Origin: Thermoproteota archaeon
GTDB taxonomy: Archaea; Thermoproteota; Thermoprotei_A; Sulfolobales; Acidilobaceae
Assembly (NCBI GenBank): GCA_013152575.1
Contig: JAADGB010000024.1
Location: 1 to 29,248, forward strand
Length of the DNA: 29,248 nucleotides
Reading direction: 5' to 3'
This document shows, in pieces, positions 7,978-16,784 of the stretch. Position 1 is the stretch's first letter. Each line of letters opens with the position of its first letter. The position numbers were made by a program, and so were the translations under genes. The notes beneath the pieces were generated by a model. It saw only the letters and a program-made list of their open reading frames with translations, made no database searches and was not told where the DNA came from.

Positions 7978-8658
7978 CTAGTCGGGGACAACTATTGTGC
8001 CTATCCTTTCTCCCCGTAGCGCTCTTATGAGATTATCTAGGTTTGACCCGTCTATGAAGTGTATAGTGATCCTACTTCGTCTCGCTATTTTGACAGCTAA
8101 ATGGTCTATAAGCGTGTATCTTCCAGCTTGTTGCTCGTATGAGGAGACTATTCTTTCAAGTTCTGAGAGGGTTAATTTCTCTATGAGCTTGGATCCTGGT
8201 AGGCTCGGGTCTTTATCGTAGACGCCCTCTACCTTATTCAATAAGTTTAGTACCTTTTCCGCCCCTATCGCCTCTGCAATGAGCAGGGATACGGCGTTAG
8301 TGCTCTGGCCTGGTTCGAATCCCCCGGAGACTGGTATGAGGCCTGTAGCATAGATTTCAAGGACCTCCTCAATGTTCTTAGGTATCCGAAGAGGGCTCCT
8401 GGGGTAGAGCGTGCTCGCCGTGAAGTATGCGTTGAGGCGAGACGTCATTATTCCTACCAAATCTTGAAGAGACTGGTTTACGCCAAGCTCTCTGAGTACA
8501 CCTATGTACTCTCTGGCTACAGGTCCGCCTCCCACTACTATTGCTAGACGCGTCCCCTTGTCATGGAGGTTCGTGACGATCTCGCGCAGTTTAGCCATGT
8601 AGTCTTCACGGGGAGGGTATATCAGCGAGCCACTGAACTTGAGGACTATCGACTCCAA
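7978..8658 (-). CDS. pyrH: UMP kinase, archaeal type
   Basis: Amino-acid-kinase-fold enzyme that phosphorylates UMP to UDP in pyrimidine nucleotide synthesis. The 226-residue length fits archaeal PyrH. Motifs in order: KFSGS near the N terminus (phosphate-binding lysine), VVGGGPVAREYI, SRLNAYF, PVSGGFEPGQSTNAV (UMP and phosphate contacts), NKVEGVYDKDP and HLAVKIARRS. The start is TTG 8658, 13 nt after the stop of the CBS gene on the same strand, so the two are probably one transcript. Nothing is missing from the active site. Confidence 0.93.
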   Translation of the reverse strand: MESIVLKFSGSLIYPPREDYMAKLREIVTNLHDKGTRLAIVVGGGPVAREYIGVLRELGVNQSLQDLVGIMTSRLNAYFTASTLYPRSPLRIPKNIEEVLEIYATGLIPVSGGFEPGQSTNAVSLLIAEAIGAEKVLNLLNKVEGVYDKDPSLPGSKLIEKLTLSELERIVSSYEQQAGRYTLIDHLAVKIARRSRITIHFIDGSNLDNLIRALRGERIGTIVVPD

Positions 8659-8671
8659 GCCTCACACCAAT

Positions 8672-9067
8672 TCATGCTTCAATGAACTCGATATCCTTTA
8701 TAGAGACGATGCCTATCAATCGTCCTTCACTATCTACAACAGGTAAGTGCCTCGCCTTGATCTTCGCCATTAGCTGCTTTGCTACCTCGATTGGCTCGTC
8801 TGGACCTACCGTAAGTGGGCTTGGAGTCATAACATCTCTTATCAGTGTGGTTTCAGGGTCTTTCTTCTTGGCAACCACCCTCCTGAGGAGGTCTCTCTCA
8901 GTGAATATACCTACGAGTTTTCCATATTCATCGACTACTGGTAATGCACCAATACCCAGCTGGTCCATCTTTACAACTGCTTCCCAGACAGTCGATTGTG
9001 GCTTGACAGTGACTATGTTGGTTGTCATGATATCTTTTACATAATAGTTTCTCGCACTAAGAGACAT
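8672..9067 (-). CDS. CBS-domain pair protein
   Basis: A 131-residue protein made of two CBS repeats and little else. CBS1 runs from about DIMTTNIVTV to FTERDLLRRV, and CBS2 from DVMTPSPLTV to SIKDIEF. Such pairs bind adenine nucleotides or SAM in a cleft and usually act as sensors on a partner protein. ATG 9067 is preferred because a GGTGA ribosome site ends 5 nt upstream; the GTG at 9076 is part of that site. It lies just upstream of pyrH and is probably co-transcribed. Regulation of UMP kinase is an attractive but unsupported idea. The ligand is unknown. Confidence 0.88.
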   Translation of the reverse strand: MSLSARNYYVKDIMTTNIVTVKPQSTVWEAVVKMDQLGIGALPVVDEYGKLVGIFTERDLLRRVVAKKKDPETTLIRDVMTPSPLTVGPDEPIEVAKQLMAKIKARHLPVVDSEGRLIGIVSIKDIEFIEA

Positions 9068-9146
9068 ACAAGTCACCGTTCTATAATTTCATGTTGTTGA
9101 GATGTATTATTTTTGAAGTGGAGTGATTGGGGCCGGCTTGACCGCA

Positions 9147-9222
9147 TGGTGGACCGGCCGGGATTTGAACCCGGGGCCTCCGCCGTGCGAGGGCGGCGCT
9201 CTTCCAGCTGAGCTACCGGCCC
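9147..9222 (-). tRNA. tRNA-Ala (anticodon CGC), CCA encoded
   Basis: The minus strand folds into a cloverleaf beginning GGGCCGG, with anticodon loop CTCGCAC (anticodon CGC). The acceptor stem contains the G3-U70 pair that marks alanine tRNAs. Discriminator A9150 is followed by an encoded CCA at 9149-9147. There is no intron. It lies between menA-like and CBS genes on the same strand. Confidence 0.97.
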
Positions 9223-9276
9223 ATCCCCTACAGGGGGCCATGACTATGTTGATTCAGAATTGGGGTTAAAAACTCC

Positions 9277-10359
9277 CTATTGCTTTTGGTAGGTGAATAG
9301 TTTCAAACCCACATATACTTCAAAAATTACGCTTACAATAAATAGAATCCATGATGCCGTCGTGAAGCCATGTATATTTAGGCCATAGACCAGTAGGGAA
9401 GCCAACGTGGTTCTTCCAACTGTGTCCATTACCATATAGGCACCTGCTACATACCAAAGCGGCCATACATCCCACCCCGGCGGGGCTTCTCTGGGTTTTT
9501 CTCCACTCAGAATTCTATATGCGTAGACGGCTACGGGTATCGAGGCCAACGGGATAAGTGCTGGAATGCTCTTTTCATATACGGCTAAGGTGAATGCAGC
9601 CATTAACGGTAGGATAATCGCCAGTGAAGAGGCCAATCTCCGAGTAGCGTGTAATCCTAGCCTTACTGGCAGGGTCGCGATTCCCTTTTTCGAGTCTTGC
9701 TCGTACTTATCCAAGTGCTTACCAATTAAGACTAGGGTTACTGAAATTGCGAATGGAGCATAAACCAGGGCTTGTAGAGCTGTGTGCTCGCCTGTGAGGG
9801 CAAGAATTGTGCCGCCCACCATTACAGGCCCCCATACTATTGCAACTAGTATCTCTCCTGCGCCTAGCCTTTTCGCATCGATTGGTATACCCGCATATAG
9901 TAGCATAACTAGTACTCCAACTGCAGCTAGAACTGCTATAAGTGGGGTGACAGTCATACTCAGGTAGACTGTTAAGAGTAGATCGTATATAAAGACAAGA
10001 ATAATAAATAATTCAATTGATTTAATACTTATTATGTTGTCCAGGAGCGGATGCGGGCCGTATAGCGCTCTAAAGTAGTTTGGATCATCAAATCCCCTCT
10101 TATAATCATAATAATCGTTTATTAAATTATCTAGCAAATGTGCACCGATGAATCCAGCGAGCAAGGCTAAGTAGATGACTGGGTTGAACTTTCCACTTAT
10201 CCAGGTGATTAAACCACCAATAGTTACTGCGTAGAAGGTCATTGGTATAACGCATAGTCTACTGGCGGCAACAACGCGTACAATAACATTCTCGTTGCCT
10301 TTCTCCGGCACGCGACACTTCCTAAAGCTATACCAGAGCAGTTTCAGCGATCTCAGCAT
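9277..10359 (-). CDS. menA: UbiA family prenyltransferase, MenA-like
   Basis: A 360-residue integral membrane enzyme that would attach a polyprenyl chain to an aromatic acceptor, most plausibly 1,4-dihydroxy-2-naphthoate in menaquinone synthesis. The first Asp-rich site is NDYYDYKRGFDD, the MenA form rather than the NxxxD form of heme O synthase or DGGGP synthase. The second is DKYEQDSKKGIATLPVRLG. About nine membrane segments are visible. ATG 10359 follows GGTGG by 4 nt. It is about 60 residues longer than typical MenA, with a cytosolic-looking N terminus. No other men genes are nearby, so the substrate is inferred from motif form. The 190 nt upstream (10360-10549) holds no gene I can support. 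Confidence 0.82.
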   Translation of the reverse strand: MLRSLKLLWYSFRKCRVPEKGNENVIVRVVAASRLCVIPMTFYAVTIGGLITWISGKFNPVIYLALLAGFIGAHLLDNLINDYYDYKRGFDDPNYFRALYGPHPLLDNIISIKSIELFIILVFIYDLLLTVYLSMTVTPLIAVLAAVGVLVMLLYAGIPIDAKRLGAGEILVAIVWGPVMVGGTILALTGEHTALQALVYAPFAISVTLVLIGKHLDKYEQDSKKGIATLPVRLGLHATRRLASSLAIILPLMAAFTLAVYEKSIPALIPLASIPVAVYAYRILSGEKPREAPPGWDVWPLWYVAGAYMVMDTVGRTTLASLLVYGLNIHGFTTASWILFIVSVIFEVYVGLKLFTYQKQ

Positions 10360-10547
10360 TAAACCACCAGTTAATGGTTCGGCTAATATGAGAGGGATTT
10401 CAATATCACTTTAGACGCTGTTGATACAATAAGTAACTGATGTATAGATAAATCTCTCCTCCATTTCAGCCGTGTAGAGTCGCGTTAAAGGAAATATACC
10501 CCTGGAACCAATAGGTGATTCAAGGCTAGAGAACTCCCTGCCTAGGG

Positions 10548-10627
<80 letters not shown>

Positions 10628-10765
10628 TGATTTGCTTGTGGCCTATTCTCACCGACTAGATTCACGGATTCCCTTGCGTGATGTATTGTATATGTGTTCT
10701 ATTGCCTAATGGAGATATATGAATTAAACAATTATAGTAAGTGGGATAATTGTGGGTGGGCTTCC

Positions 10766-11893
10766 TTGGCAAGTATTCTTGTTTTAGGTGGAGCTGGCGA
10801 TATGGGTTCTGGTATAGTAAAGTTCCTCGCGGAAGACGAGCGTGTTGATAGAGTTGTTATAGGCGACATATCGAGGGCAAGGGCTTCTAGAGTCCTAGAA
10901 GAGCTGGGAGAGTTTAGGAGTAAAGTCGAATACCTTGAAGTTGACGCGTCGGTGACTTCGAAGCTTATTGAGGTTATGAGTAAGTACGATGTGGTTGTTA
11001 ACGCCATAGGGCCGTTCTACTATTGGGCGGGGAGGATAGCTTCTGCTGCGGTGAAGGCTGGAGTAGACCTCGTTGATATATGTGATGATTATGAGGGAGC
11101 CAAGGATGTGCTATCTCTGGACAGGGATGCGGCCAGCCGAGAGATAACCCTGGTAACCGGCTTGGGCTGGACTCCTGGAATCACCAATATCCTTGCAAGG
11201 TATGCTTCGCAATTACTAGATGAGGTGAAGGCTATTGACATATCGTGGGTCGGCTCGGCAGCTGACTCTAAGGGATTCGCGGTCATAGTGCATGTATTCT
11301 ACGCTGTGACTGGAAAGGTGCCGATGTATATTGGTGGTGAGGAGAAACTAGTTGAGGCTGGCACCGGGACCATACAGGTAGAGTTTCCTCCTCCGATTGG
11401 TAAGGTCAAGGTGTTCTACACCGGTCACCCCGAGCCAGTCACGATCCCCCAATACATTCCTGTAAGGGATAGAGTCACTCTGCGTGGGGCGCTTGTCCCA
11501 GAGTATCAGAACTCGCTAGTGAAGTTCTTCGTAAAGCTGGGCCTCACAAAGACACATAGTAGAAGAGTCAAGCTGGCAAAAATAATCCATAGGATCGAGT
11601 CGATATTTCGAGCTGGAGGAAAGCCTGTAAGTAGTGCTAGGGTTGACATCATAGGAGAGCGTGGTGGAGAGGAAACTGTCCTCTCATTTTCCGTAATAGA
11701 CAGAATGTACCGGTTAACGGCCCTTCCAGCAGCTATAGGCGCCATATGGCTAGTTACTGGAAGAATCAAGGAGTATGGTGCTTATCCGCCTGAGGGAGTT
11801 ATAGAACCACGGGATTTCATCACGGAGCTACAGGGGAAAGGGATCCAAGTGTTAGAGTACAGGGATGGGTGGAGAAACCTGGAATTAAGTTAA
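10766..11893 (+). CDS. Saccharopine dehydrogenase-like oxidoreductase
   Basis: NAD(P)-dependent reductase of the saccharopine dehydrogenase/homospermidine synthase superfamily. The Rossmann fold opens with SILVLGGAGDMGSG, then VIGDISRARA, and NAIGPFYYWAG near the substrate region. A second domain includes VTGLGWTPGITNILARYA. I place the start at TTG 10766 because GGGTGGG lies 5 nt upstream and family members begin just before the glycine motif. The frame is also open to ATG 10709 and GTG 10694, which would add 19-24 AT-rich residues. Lysine synthesis is not implied: no other lysine genes are present, and many relatives act on other amino or keto acids. It ends 4 nt from the convergent thioesterase gene. 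Confidence 0.82.
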   Translation: MASILVLGGAGDMGSGIVKFLAEDERVDRVVIGDISRARASRVLEELGEFRSKVEYLEVDASVTSKLIEVMSKYDVVVNAIGPFYYWAGRIASAAVKAGVDLVDICDDYEGAKDVLSLDRDAASREITLVTGLGWTPGITNILARYASQLLDEVKAIDISWVGSAADSKGFAVIVHVFYAVTGKVPMYIGGEEKLVEAGTGTIQVEFPPPIGKVKVFYTGHPEPVTIPQYIPVRDRVTLRGALVPEYQNSLVKFFVKLGLTKTHSRRVKLAKIIHRIESIFRAGGKPVSSARVDIIGERGGEETVLSFSVIDRMYRLTALPAAIGAIWLVTGRIKEYGAYPPEGVIEPRDFITELQGKGIQVLEYRDGWRNLELS

Positions 11894-11897
11894 GAGG

Positions 11898-12902
11898 CTA
11901 TTGCTTCCGCGGCGGCTTGATGTACTTGACCTCTCTCTTGAAGAACTCGAGTAGTTCGATTCTCTGTTTTCTCCTCATTCTAGCTCTTTCGAATAGTTCT
12001 TTCTGCCAGTCTTCTTTTGGCTCGAATGGCGGGACTTCTTTCGGCTTCCCATCGGTGCCTAGGTGGACTAGGGTGAAGTGGCTTGTGGTGGCGTGTTTTC
12101 TACGCTGCCCTGAGGGGTCCTGGGTTAGTGCTTTCACTGTTATCTCTATGCTTGTTCTCCCAACATACGTTATGGCCGTGTGGATCTCCAGTATATCCCC
12201 TACCCATATTGGTGATACGAAGTCTGTCGCGTCTATTCCTGCGGTCACCATTACTCCCTTCGCGTATCTTATCGCTGTTATACCAGACAACTCGTCGAGG
12301 AGATACAGGAGTCTGCCTCCGTGCATTGCGTTGAGGGCCAGTGTGTCCTCTGGGTTGACTAGCTTGAACGAGGTTATCTTCATTCCTGGGAGTAGTGGTT
12401 TGGGGGGTTCTAGGTCGTCTGGGCTGAGTTTTGGGCCTCGCCTTTCTCTGCGTTTTAGGGCTCTTTCGTAGAGTTCAAGCTCTATATCACCTTTTGGCGA
12501 AAGACATGTTGGCACTGGCCTCGGCCTTATCGCGTTATCTACCGCTACATAAGTCATATGGGCTGCCGTTGTTAGGACGCGCTCCCCTGTTGCAGGGTTT
12601 TCCTCCTCCATAAGGGTTGTTATCTCCATGCTCGTATTCCCAATGTATTCGACCCAGCTAGTGATTACCGCGTTATGGCCTAGGTGGACTGGATTAATGA
12701 AGAATACGTGGTCTAAGTGGACGATGAAGGCAGGGCCGCGAGCGACGCGCATTGCAGCCATACTGGCTGTTGTAACCATCCATCTTAATCCAACGCCTCC
12801 ATGAAGGATTCCCAGGGGGTTGATATGGTTCGGGCTGACGAGGTGGACGGTTTCAACGACTGTATCGGATATGTTTAGCTCCTTCAAGCACTTACGCGTC
12901 AT
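11898..12902 (-). CDS. Acyl-CoA thioesterase with two hotdog domains
   Basis: A 334-residue enzyme likely to hydrolyse acyl-CoA to free acid and CoA in the cytoplasm. Two hotdog folds are in tandem. The first (about residues 10-120) carries LHGGVGLRWM and FIVHLDHVFF. The second (about 170-285) carries AMHGGRLLYLLDE and VTAGIDATDF. Both match the acyl-CoA hydrolase (BFIT/ACOT) pattern with HGG at the active-site helix. The C terminus is highly charged. ATG 12902 is preferred to the adjacent TTG 12905. The gene starts 67 nt beyond the L15 stop, with a TATA-like CTAAATTA in the gap, so it is probably transcribed on its own. Substrate chain length is unknown. Confidence 0.85.
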   Translation of the reverse strand: MTRKCLKELNISDTVVETVHLVSPNHINPLGILHGGVGLRWMVTTASMAAMRVARGPAFIVHLDHVFFINPVHLGHNAVITSWVEYIGNTSMEITTLMEEENPATGERVLTTAAHMTYVAVDNAIRPRPVPTCLSPKGDIELELYERALKRRERRGPKLSPDDLEPPKPLLPGMKITSFKLVNPEDTLALNAMHGGRLLYLLDELSGITAIRYAKGVMVTAGIDATDFVSPIWVGDILEIHTAITYVGRTSIEITVKALTQDPSGQRRKHATTSHFTLVHLGTDGKPKEVPPFEPKEDWQKELFERARMRRKQRIELLEFFKREVKYIKPPRKQ

Positions 12903-12969
12903 CAATATTCGACCGTTTAGAACTCAGTTGTATAGGAGTAATTTAGAATGATGGGTATGGTTTGAAAAG

Positions 12970-13434
12970 TTACTCTTCCTCTTCTGAGGAGAGTAGTTGG
13001 ACGGTTCCTCCTGCTTCTTCGATCTTCTTTATTGCAGATTCGCTTGCCTTTGGGACTATTACTTTGACTGGCTTTGTTATCTTGCCGAAGCCTAGGAGCT
13101 TGTGGTATCCCATCTCGGCTAGGTTCACTACTGGGACGTTGTCCTCATATGTTAGTCCTCCTTTCCTGGATAGCTTGTCGATTAGCTCAACTAGTTCGTC
13201 CAGGTTCAGCAGTTTCGGCTTGAATCCTACCCTTATCCTAGGCGGGTTGAAGCCGTGTTTACCGAACCAGGTAGGCGCGTACTTTATAGTCCATGTCCAC
13301 TCGTGCTTGCCTAGTCCAGCGGCGCCCCTACCTCCACGGGATCCGCTCTTCCTGTGCTGCCCTATTCTACCCCAGCTCATTGTCCTTGTCCTGCCCCTTA
13401 GTTTCCTTGTCTTCTTCCTCCTCCTAACTACCAT
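12970..13434 (-). CDS. rpl15: Ribosomal protein uL15 (L15/L27Ae type)
   Basis: Large-subunit protein of 154 residues, last gene of the ribosomal operon. The basic, glycine-rich N terminus (WGRIGQHRKSGSRGGRGAAG) fits inside 23S rRNA in this family. The C-terminal half has the VNLAEMGYHKLLGFGKI region of L15/L27Ae. The protein ends in an acidic run of serines and glutamates. ATG 13434 follows a GGGTGTG site. In many archaea secY and adk follow L15; here a thioesterase follows instead. Confidence 0.96.
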   Translation of the reverse strand: MVVRRRKKTRKLRGRTRTMSWGRIGQHRKSGSRGGRGAAGLGKHEWTWTIKYAPTWFGKHGFNPPRIRVGFKPKLLNLDELVELIDKLSRKGGLTYEDNVPVVNLAEMGYHKLLGFGKITKPVKVIVPKASESAIKKIEEAGGTVQLLSSEEEE

Positions 13435-13450
13435 CTTCTACACACCCCCG

Positions 13451-13933
13451 TTAGAGCATCTTGAGTACTAGCTTGTTTATGTCACTACCCCTGTATCCGA
13501 GTTCTCCAGCGTTTGTATAGTGCCTCTTTATTGTCTTTTTGAAGCCTCCCCTGGGCGGGTGTAGCCTGAAGAACGGCTTGATCCCCTTCTCCTCGAGCTT
13601 GTGGTAGTGTAGTTCTCCTGCCAGGAGTTTATCAGCTAGCTCGGGTATTCCACCGTATAGGCCTAGGTTTTCTGAAACCCACTCGTCTGTGAGTGGCTTA
13701 TCGCCGATTATCCTTCCCCTAACTCTCAGGAGCTGTATTAGAGTGTCTCTATCGATCTCTCCCCATGTAGCCCAGTCTTGAACCTTCCTCAGCATTCCCT
13801 CTATTCCAGGCAGGCTGCTGTGGTATAGTGCTGCTGCGTATCTCTGCCTCAGCCTTAGTAGGTATAGGGTCTTCTCGATGTCAGGGTTCACATCGACTTG
13901 TCCTCTGAGCCTAATAACTAGATATAACGGCAT
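13451..13933 (-). CDS. rpl30: Ribosomal protein uL30
   Basis: Large-subunit protein of the archaeal/eukaryotic L30/L7e type, about 160 residues against 60 in bacteria. The N-terminal ferredoxin-like core begins PLYLVIRLRGQV, and the C-terminal extension has HYHKLEEKGIKPFFRLHPPRGG. The start is ATG 13933: GAGGTGAT, a perfect anti-16S match, ends 4 nt upstream and contains the two upstream start-like codons. It is 16 nt upstream of the L15 gene. Confidence 0.96.
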   Translation of the reverse strand: MPLYLVIRLRGQVDVNPDIEKTLYLLRLRQRYAAALYHSSLPGIEGMLRKVQDWATWGEIDRDTLIQLLRVRGRIIGDKPLTDEWVSENLGLYGGIPELADKLLAGELHYHKLEEKGIKPFFRLHPPRGGFKKTIKRHYTNAGELGYRGSDINKLVLKML

Positions 13934-13947
13934 GTGCATCACCTCTT

Positions 13948-14586
13948 CTAGGACCTGTACCAGTCTAACGGCGTCATGAACCTGTAGGTGTTCCTCAACG
14001 CTATGAAGACTGCTCTGGCGAAGTTGTAGCTGGTTCTCGTCTCTCCCTTAGTGAACGTCCACAAGTCCCTTATTCCCGCTAGCCTCAGGACCTTCTTCGC
14101 TACCTCTCCTGCCACGAGGCCAGTACCCTTCGGGGCAGGCTTTAGGATCACTTCAACGCTTCCACTCTTTCCTCTGACTGTGAATGGCACGCTGTGGGCT
14201 TCTCCACAGGTACACTCCCAGCTTCCACAGCCTCTTCTTACCGGGGTTATGTTTAGCTTCGCGTTCCTCAGTGCCTTGTTGATCGCCTCCCTGAATTGCC
14301 TGGCTTTGCCTTTACCGAGGCCTACATAGCCGTCTCCGTTTCCGACTACGACGACCGCCCTGAACCTTGTGACTCTGCCTGCGTCAGTCATCTTCTGGAC
14401 GATTGTAACGTCTATTACCTCATGCTGTAATTGTTCTCCGATTAGGTAGTCAACGATCTCTGGCTCGAGTAGTGGCAGGTTTCTCCTGAATATCTCCTCT
14501 AGACTCGTTATCTTACCTTCGAGTACGAGCCTGCCTACCTTAGTTCTAGGCACCCAGTTCTCCAGGCTTTGCCTCATCATGCTCAC
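13948..14586 (-). CDS. rps5: Ribosomal protein uS5
   Basis: Small-subunit protein of 212 residues that helps decoding accuracy. The S5 double-stranded-RNA-binding segment is RAVVVVGNGDGYVGLGKGKA. Two cysteine pairs in RRGCGSWECTCGEAH are of the kind seen in archaeal S5. GTG 14586 overlaps the L18 stop codon (GTGA), and a GGAGGTG site 7 nt upstream supports it over the later ATG codons. Confidence 0.96.
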   Translation of the reverse strand: MSMMRQSLENWVPRTKVGRLVLEGKITSLEEIFRRNLPLLEPEIVDYLIGEQLQHEVIDVTIVQKMTDAGRVTRFRAVVVVGNGDGYVGLGKGKARQFREAINKALRNAKLNITPVRRGCGSWECTCGEAHSVPFTVRGKSGSVEVILKPAPKGTGLVAGEVAKKVLRLAGIRDLWTFTKGETRTSYNFARAVFIALRNTYRFMTPLDWYRS

Positions 14587-15218
14587 TGTTCTACACCTCC
14601 AGCCGCGCTCGTGCGGGCGAGCTTGATCTCATACTCCCTCTTAATCTTCTCAACTACTTCGTCAAAGTGATTCGGTAACTCTTCCGGTTTAAAGCCCCTT
14701 TCGAGGTACTTTGAGAACTGCCTCTTATACTTCTCAGGATCATTCTTTGCAAGCTCCTCGGCCCAGAGAGCTATATGCTCTCCCCTTATCCTCTCCATCG
14801 TCGGCAGGATTTCCTCACTATGGGGTATCTTGAGCCCAGCATCTAGTGCTCCCTTCAAGGCTGCGAATACCCTTGATCCAGGAACGGGGTCTGCTAGGCC
14901 TATGTCTAGGACTGCCTCCTCGACTCCGGCCAGTCTGGCTCTGTACCCGGCTAGTAGGCCTGTGAGGTATGCAGCTGGCGTGTTCGATGTGCCTCCTAGC
15001 CATCCATACTTCTTGACTAGTTCCCTGCTGTGTGCAACTGCTAGCATCTTGTCTCCTTCTAACCTGGCTTCTCCGAACTGGACTATGATGTATTTGAGCG
15101 TTCTCCTAACTATCATCCGGGGCTTGCCGGATTTGATGAGCTTAAGCCTCCTGTAGTAGTTGGTCTTTCCCTCTCTTCTCCTTCTCCAGGGTACCCTGTA
15201 ACGTGGTCCGTGTCCCAT
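14583..15218 (-). CDS. rpl18: Ribosomal protein uL18
   Basis: Large-subunit protein that binds 5S rRNA. It has the archaeal/eukaryotic L5e length (211 residues), with N-terminal RYRVPWRRRREGKTNYYRR and the later YLTGLLAGYRA and LDIGLADPVPGSRVFAALKG segments. ATG 15218 overlaps the L19e stop (TAATG), and a GGAGGGTG site lies 7 nt upstream. It overlaps S5 by 4 nt, consistent with coupled translation. Confidence 0.97.
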   Translation of the reverse strand: MGHGPRYRVPWRRRREGKTNYYRRLKLIKSGKPRMIVRRTLKYIIVQFGEARLEGDKMLAVAHSRELVKKYGWLGGTSNTPAAYLTGLLAGYRARLAGVEEAVLDIGLADPVPGSRVFAALKGALDAGLKIPHSEEILPTMERIRGEHIALWAEELAKNDPEKYKRQFSKYLERGFKPEELPNHFDEVVEKIKREYEIKLARTSAAGGVEQ

Positions 15219-15682
15219 TACCTTCCACCCTCCTTCAATACACCAGCCTCGATCATGTGTCGCCTGAGGTCACTCAAGCTCTTGAACGACCCGCCTTTGG
15301 CTAGCCTATAATATCTTCTATAAGTGCTCCTATCGATTACGCCATGGTCCCTTAGCCACCTTAGGTAGCGGCGCATACGCCTGATCCTGTGGATCCATTG
15401 CTCCTTCGGGTCGGCTCTGGCCGTAGCGGGACCCTTCCTCTTACCGTAACCCCTCCTGCGGCCCTTCCTCCTCTGTATGTGCCTTTTCAGCCATCTCTCC
15501 CTACTGTTACCCTTCTTGGGCTCTATCCTGATTATCCCCCTCTTGACTAGGGCTATGATGTCTCTTCTAGTCACGGCTTGAGAGATCTCCTCTTCATGCT
15601 CTGGATCCGGGCTTATCCAGATCCTACTCTCTCCTACTCCGAAGATCTCAGCCGCCAGCCTCCTCTGGAGTCTATAGTCCAT
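15218..15682 (-). CDS. rpl19e: Ribosomal protein eL19
   Basis: A large-subunit protein found only in archaea and eukaryotes, 154 residues and very basic. It shows the eL19 pattern: RRLAAEIFGVGESRIWISPD at the start, IRIEPKKGNSR in the middle, then the RRKGRRRGYGKRKGPATAR rRNA-binding stretch and a C-terminal LRRHMIEAG. ATG 15682 has a GGGGTG site 6 nt upstream. Its stop overlaps the L18 start by one base. Confidence 0.97.
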   Translation of the reverse strand: MDYRLQRRLAAEIFGVGESRIWISPDPEHEEEISQAVTRRDIIALVKRGIIRIEPKKGNSRERWLKRHIQRRKGRRRGYGKRKGPATARADPKEQWIHRIRRMRRYLRWLRDHGVIDRSTYRRYYRLAKGGSFKSLSDLRRHMIEAGVLKEGGR

Positions 15683-15698
15683 ATCCTACACCCCTCTG

Positions 15699-16103
15699 CT
15701 AGCCGTTGGCCACCTTGAACCCTCTAGCCCTGGCTTCTCCCACTAGGGCCAGCCTCTTACGGAGTCCCACAGTAGAGGCTATAACAACTATGTGTTTCTC
15801 CGGATCCAAACCCTCAAGGTCCCTGACCGAGCTAACCCTGACAGGTACCAGGCCGCTCGGGTGGAGTCCACGTAGCTCTGCCGGCGTACCGTATCCTACC
15901 TTGACTATCGGCGGGTATCCCTTTAGCTGGAGCCTCATCTTGCTGTCGTTACCCTTAGGCTTTCTCCAATACTCTCTCCTCTCGAACTTCCAGAACCTCC
16001 ACGAGAGGTACCTGCGGAATACGGGCTTCTCCCTTCTCTTGGCTAGCTTACGCTGCAGCTTCCTCTTCTCCTTCAATCTAGCCACCACTTCCTCTCTGCT
16101 CAT
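15699..16103 (-). CDS. rpl32e: Ribosomal protein eL32
   Basis: An archaeal/eukaryotic large-subunit protein, 134 residues. Diagnostic features are RRYLSWRFWKF, WRKPKGNDSKMRLQLKG, VKVGYGTPAELRGLHPSG and the C-terminal IASTVGLRKR. ATG 16103 overlaps the L6 stop by 4 nt (ATGA), typical of translational coupling. No extra N-terminal domain is present. Confidence 0.97.
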   Translation of the reverse strand: MSREEVVARLKEKRKLQRKLAKRREKPVFRRYLSWRFWKFERREYWRKPKGNDSKMRLQLKGYPPIVKVGYGTPAELRGLHPSGLVPVRVSSVRDLEGLDPEKHIVVIASTVGLRKRLALVGEARARGFKVANG

Positions 16104-16651
16104 GCTTCAGCCACCCCCTTCTCGTAGATGTATATTCCATCCATGAACTTCCTCCTGTCGAACCCGGTTATTTTAGTGGCGAGTTCAATGTTGGCAGCTG
16201 TCTGGCCTACTGCCTCGATATCTATTCCCTCTACTATGACATCGCTACCCTTAACTGAGACCTTAACCCCGGGAAGTATCTTGGCGATCCTAGGAGCTTT
16301 CTCGCCGAGGAAGTTTGTTATGATGAACTTGTCTCCCTCGATCTTCACGCTTATGGGGAAGTGGCTATATATGATCTTCAGCTTATACCTGTACCCCTTG
16401 GTTACACCAATTATCATATTCCTAATGTGTGCAGCAAGTGTGCCCACCATAGCTCTTTTCCTAGCATCTGCAAAGAAGGATTCAACGATCACCTGGTTGT
16501 CTTCCTTCCTGATGAAGACTCCCTTAACGGCGGGGAATTCCCTGGTTAGCGTTCCCTTAGGCCCTGTTACAGTTACTTTGAACCCGTCTATGTTCACTTC
16601 AACTCCTTCTGGTATCTCTACTGTTTTCTCTACGTGGACGTCTTTTGCCAT
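16100..16651 (-). CDS. rpl6: Ribosomal protein uL6
   Basis: Large-subunit protein near the factor-binding site, about 183 residues with two L6 repeats. VTVTGPKGTLTREF lies in the first and KIIYSHFPISVKIEGD in the second. ATG 16651 is preferred because AGGTGA ends 7 nt upstream. An in-frame ATG at 16690 would place that site inside the gene and would precede the predicted transcription start. It follows the only large gap in the operon and probably has its own promoter. Confidence 0.96.
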   Translation of the reverse strand: MAKDVHVEKTVEIPEGVEVNIDGFKVTVTGPKGTLTREFPAVKGVFIRKEDNQVIVESFFADARKRAMVGTLAAHIRNMIIGVTKGYRYKLKIIYSHFPISVKIEGDKFIITNFLGEKAPRIAKILPGVKVSVKGSDVIVEGIDIEAVGQTAANIELATKITGFDRRKFMDGIYIYEKGVAEA

Positions 16652-16696
16652 GCTACCTTCACCTATCCCAGCCTCTTGTACCCCTGTCATTACCCC

Positions 16697-16784
16697 TTTA
16701 TAGGCTATTTGTTTCGTAGGAGTAGGGTATTACGAGAGGACAATAATGTTTCCGGTTCAAAAGTAGAATATTAGGAGTTTTATA
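16697..16784 (-). promoter_or_regulatory. Two candidate internal promoters before uL6
   Basis: Within the S8-L6 gap two minus-strand TATA boxes stand out. TATAAAA at 16784-16778 has a predicted start near 16755, and TATAAA at 16702-16697 has a predicted start near 16674. The second lies about 23 nt before the L6 ATG and leaves just enough leader for the AGGTGA ribosome site. A short T-rich run follows the S8 stop. This suggests an internal operon boundary; it is inference from motifs. Confidence 0.5.

Noticed and set aside
10766..11893. Lysine biosynthesis role for the saccharopine-dehydrogenase-like gene
   Set aside because: The superfamily covers many reactions, and no lysine-pathway gene is near. 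Only the fold-level call is supported.
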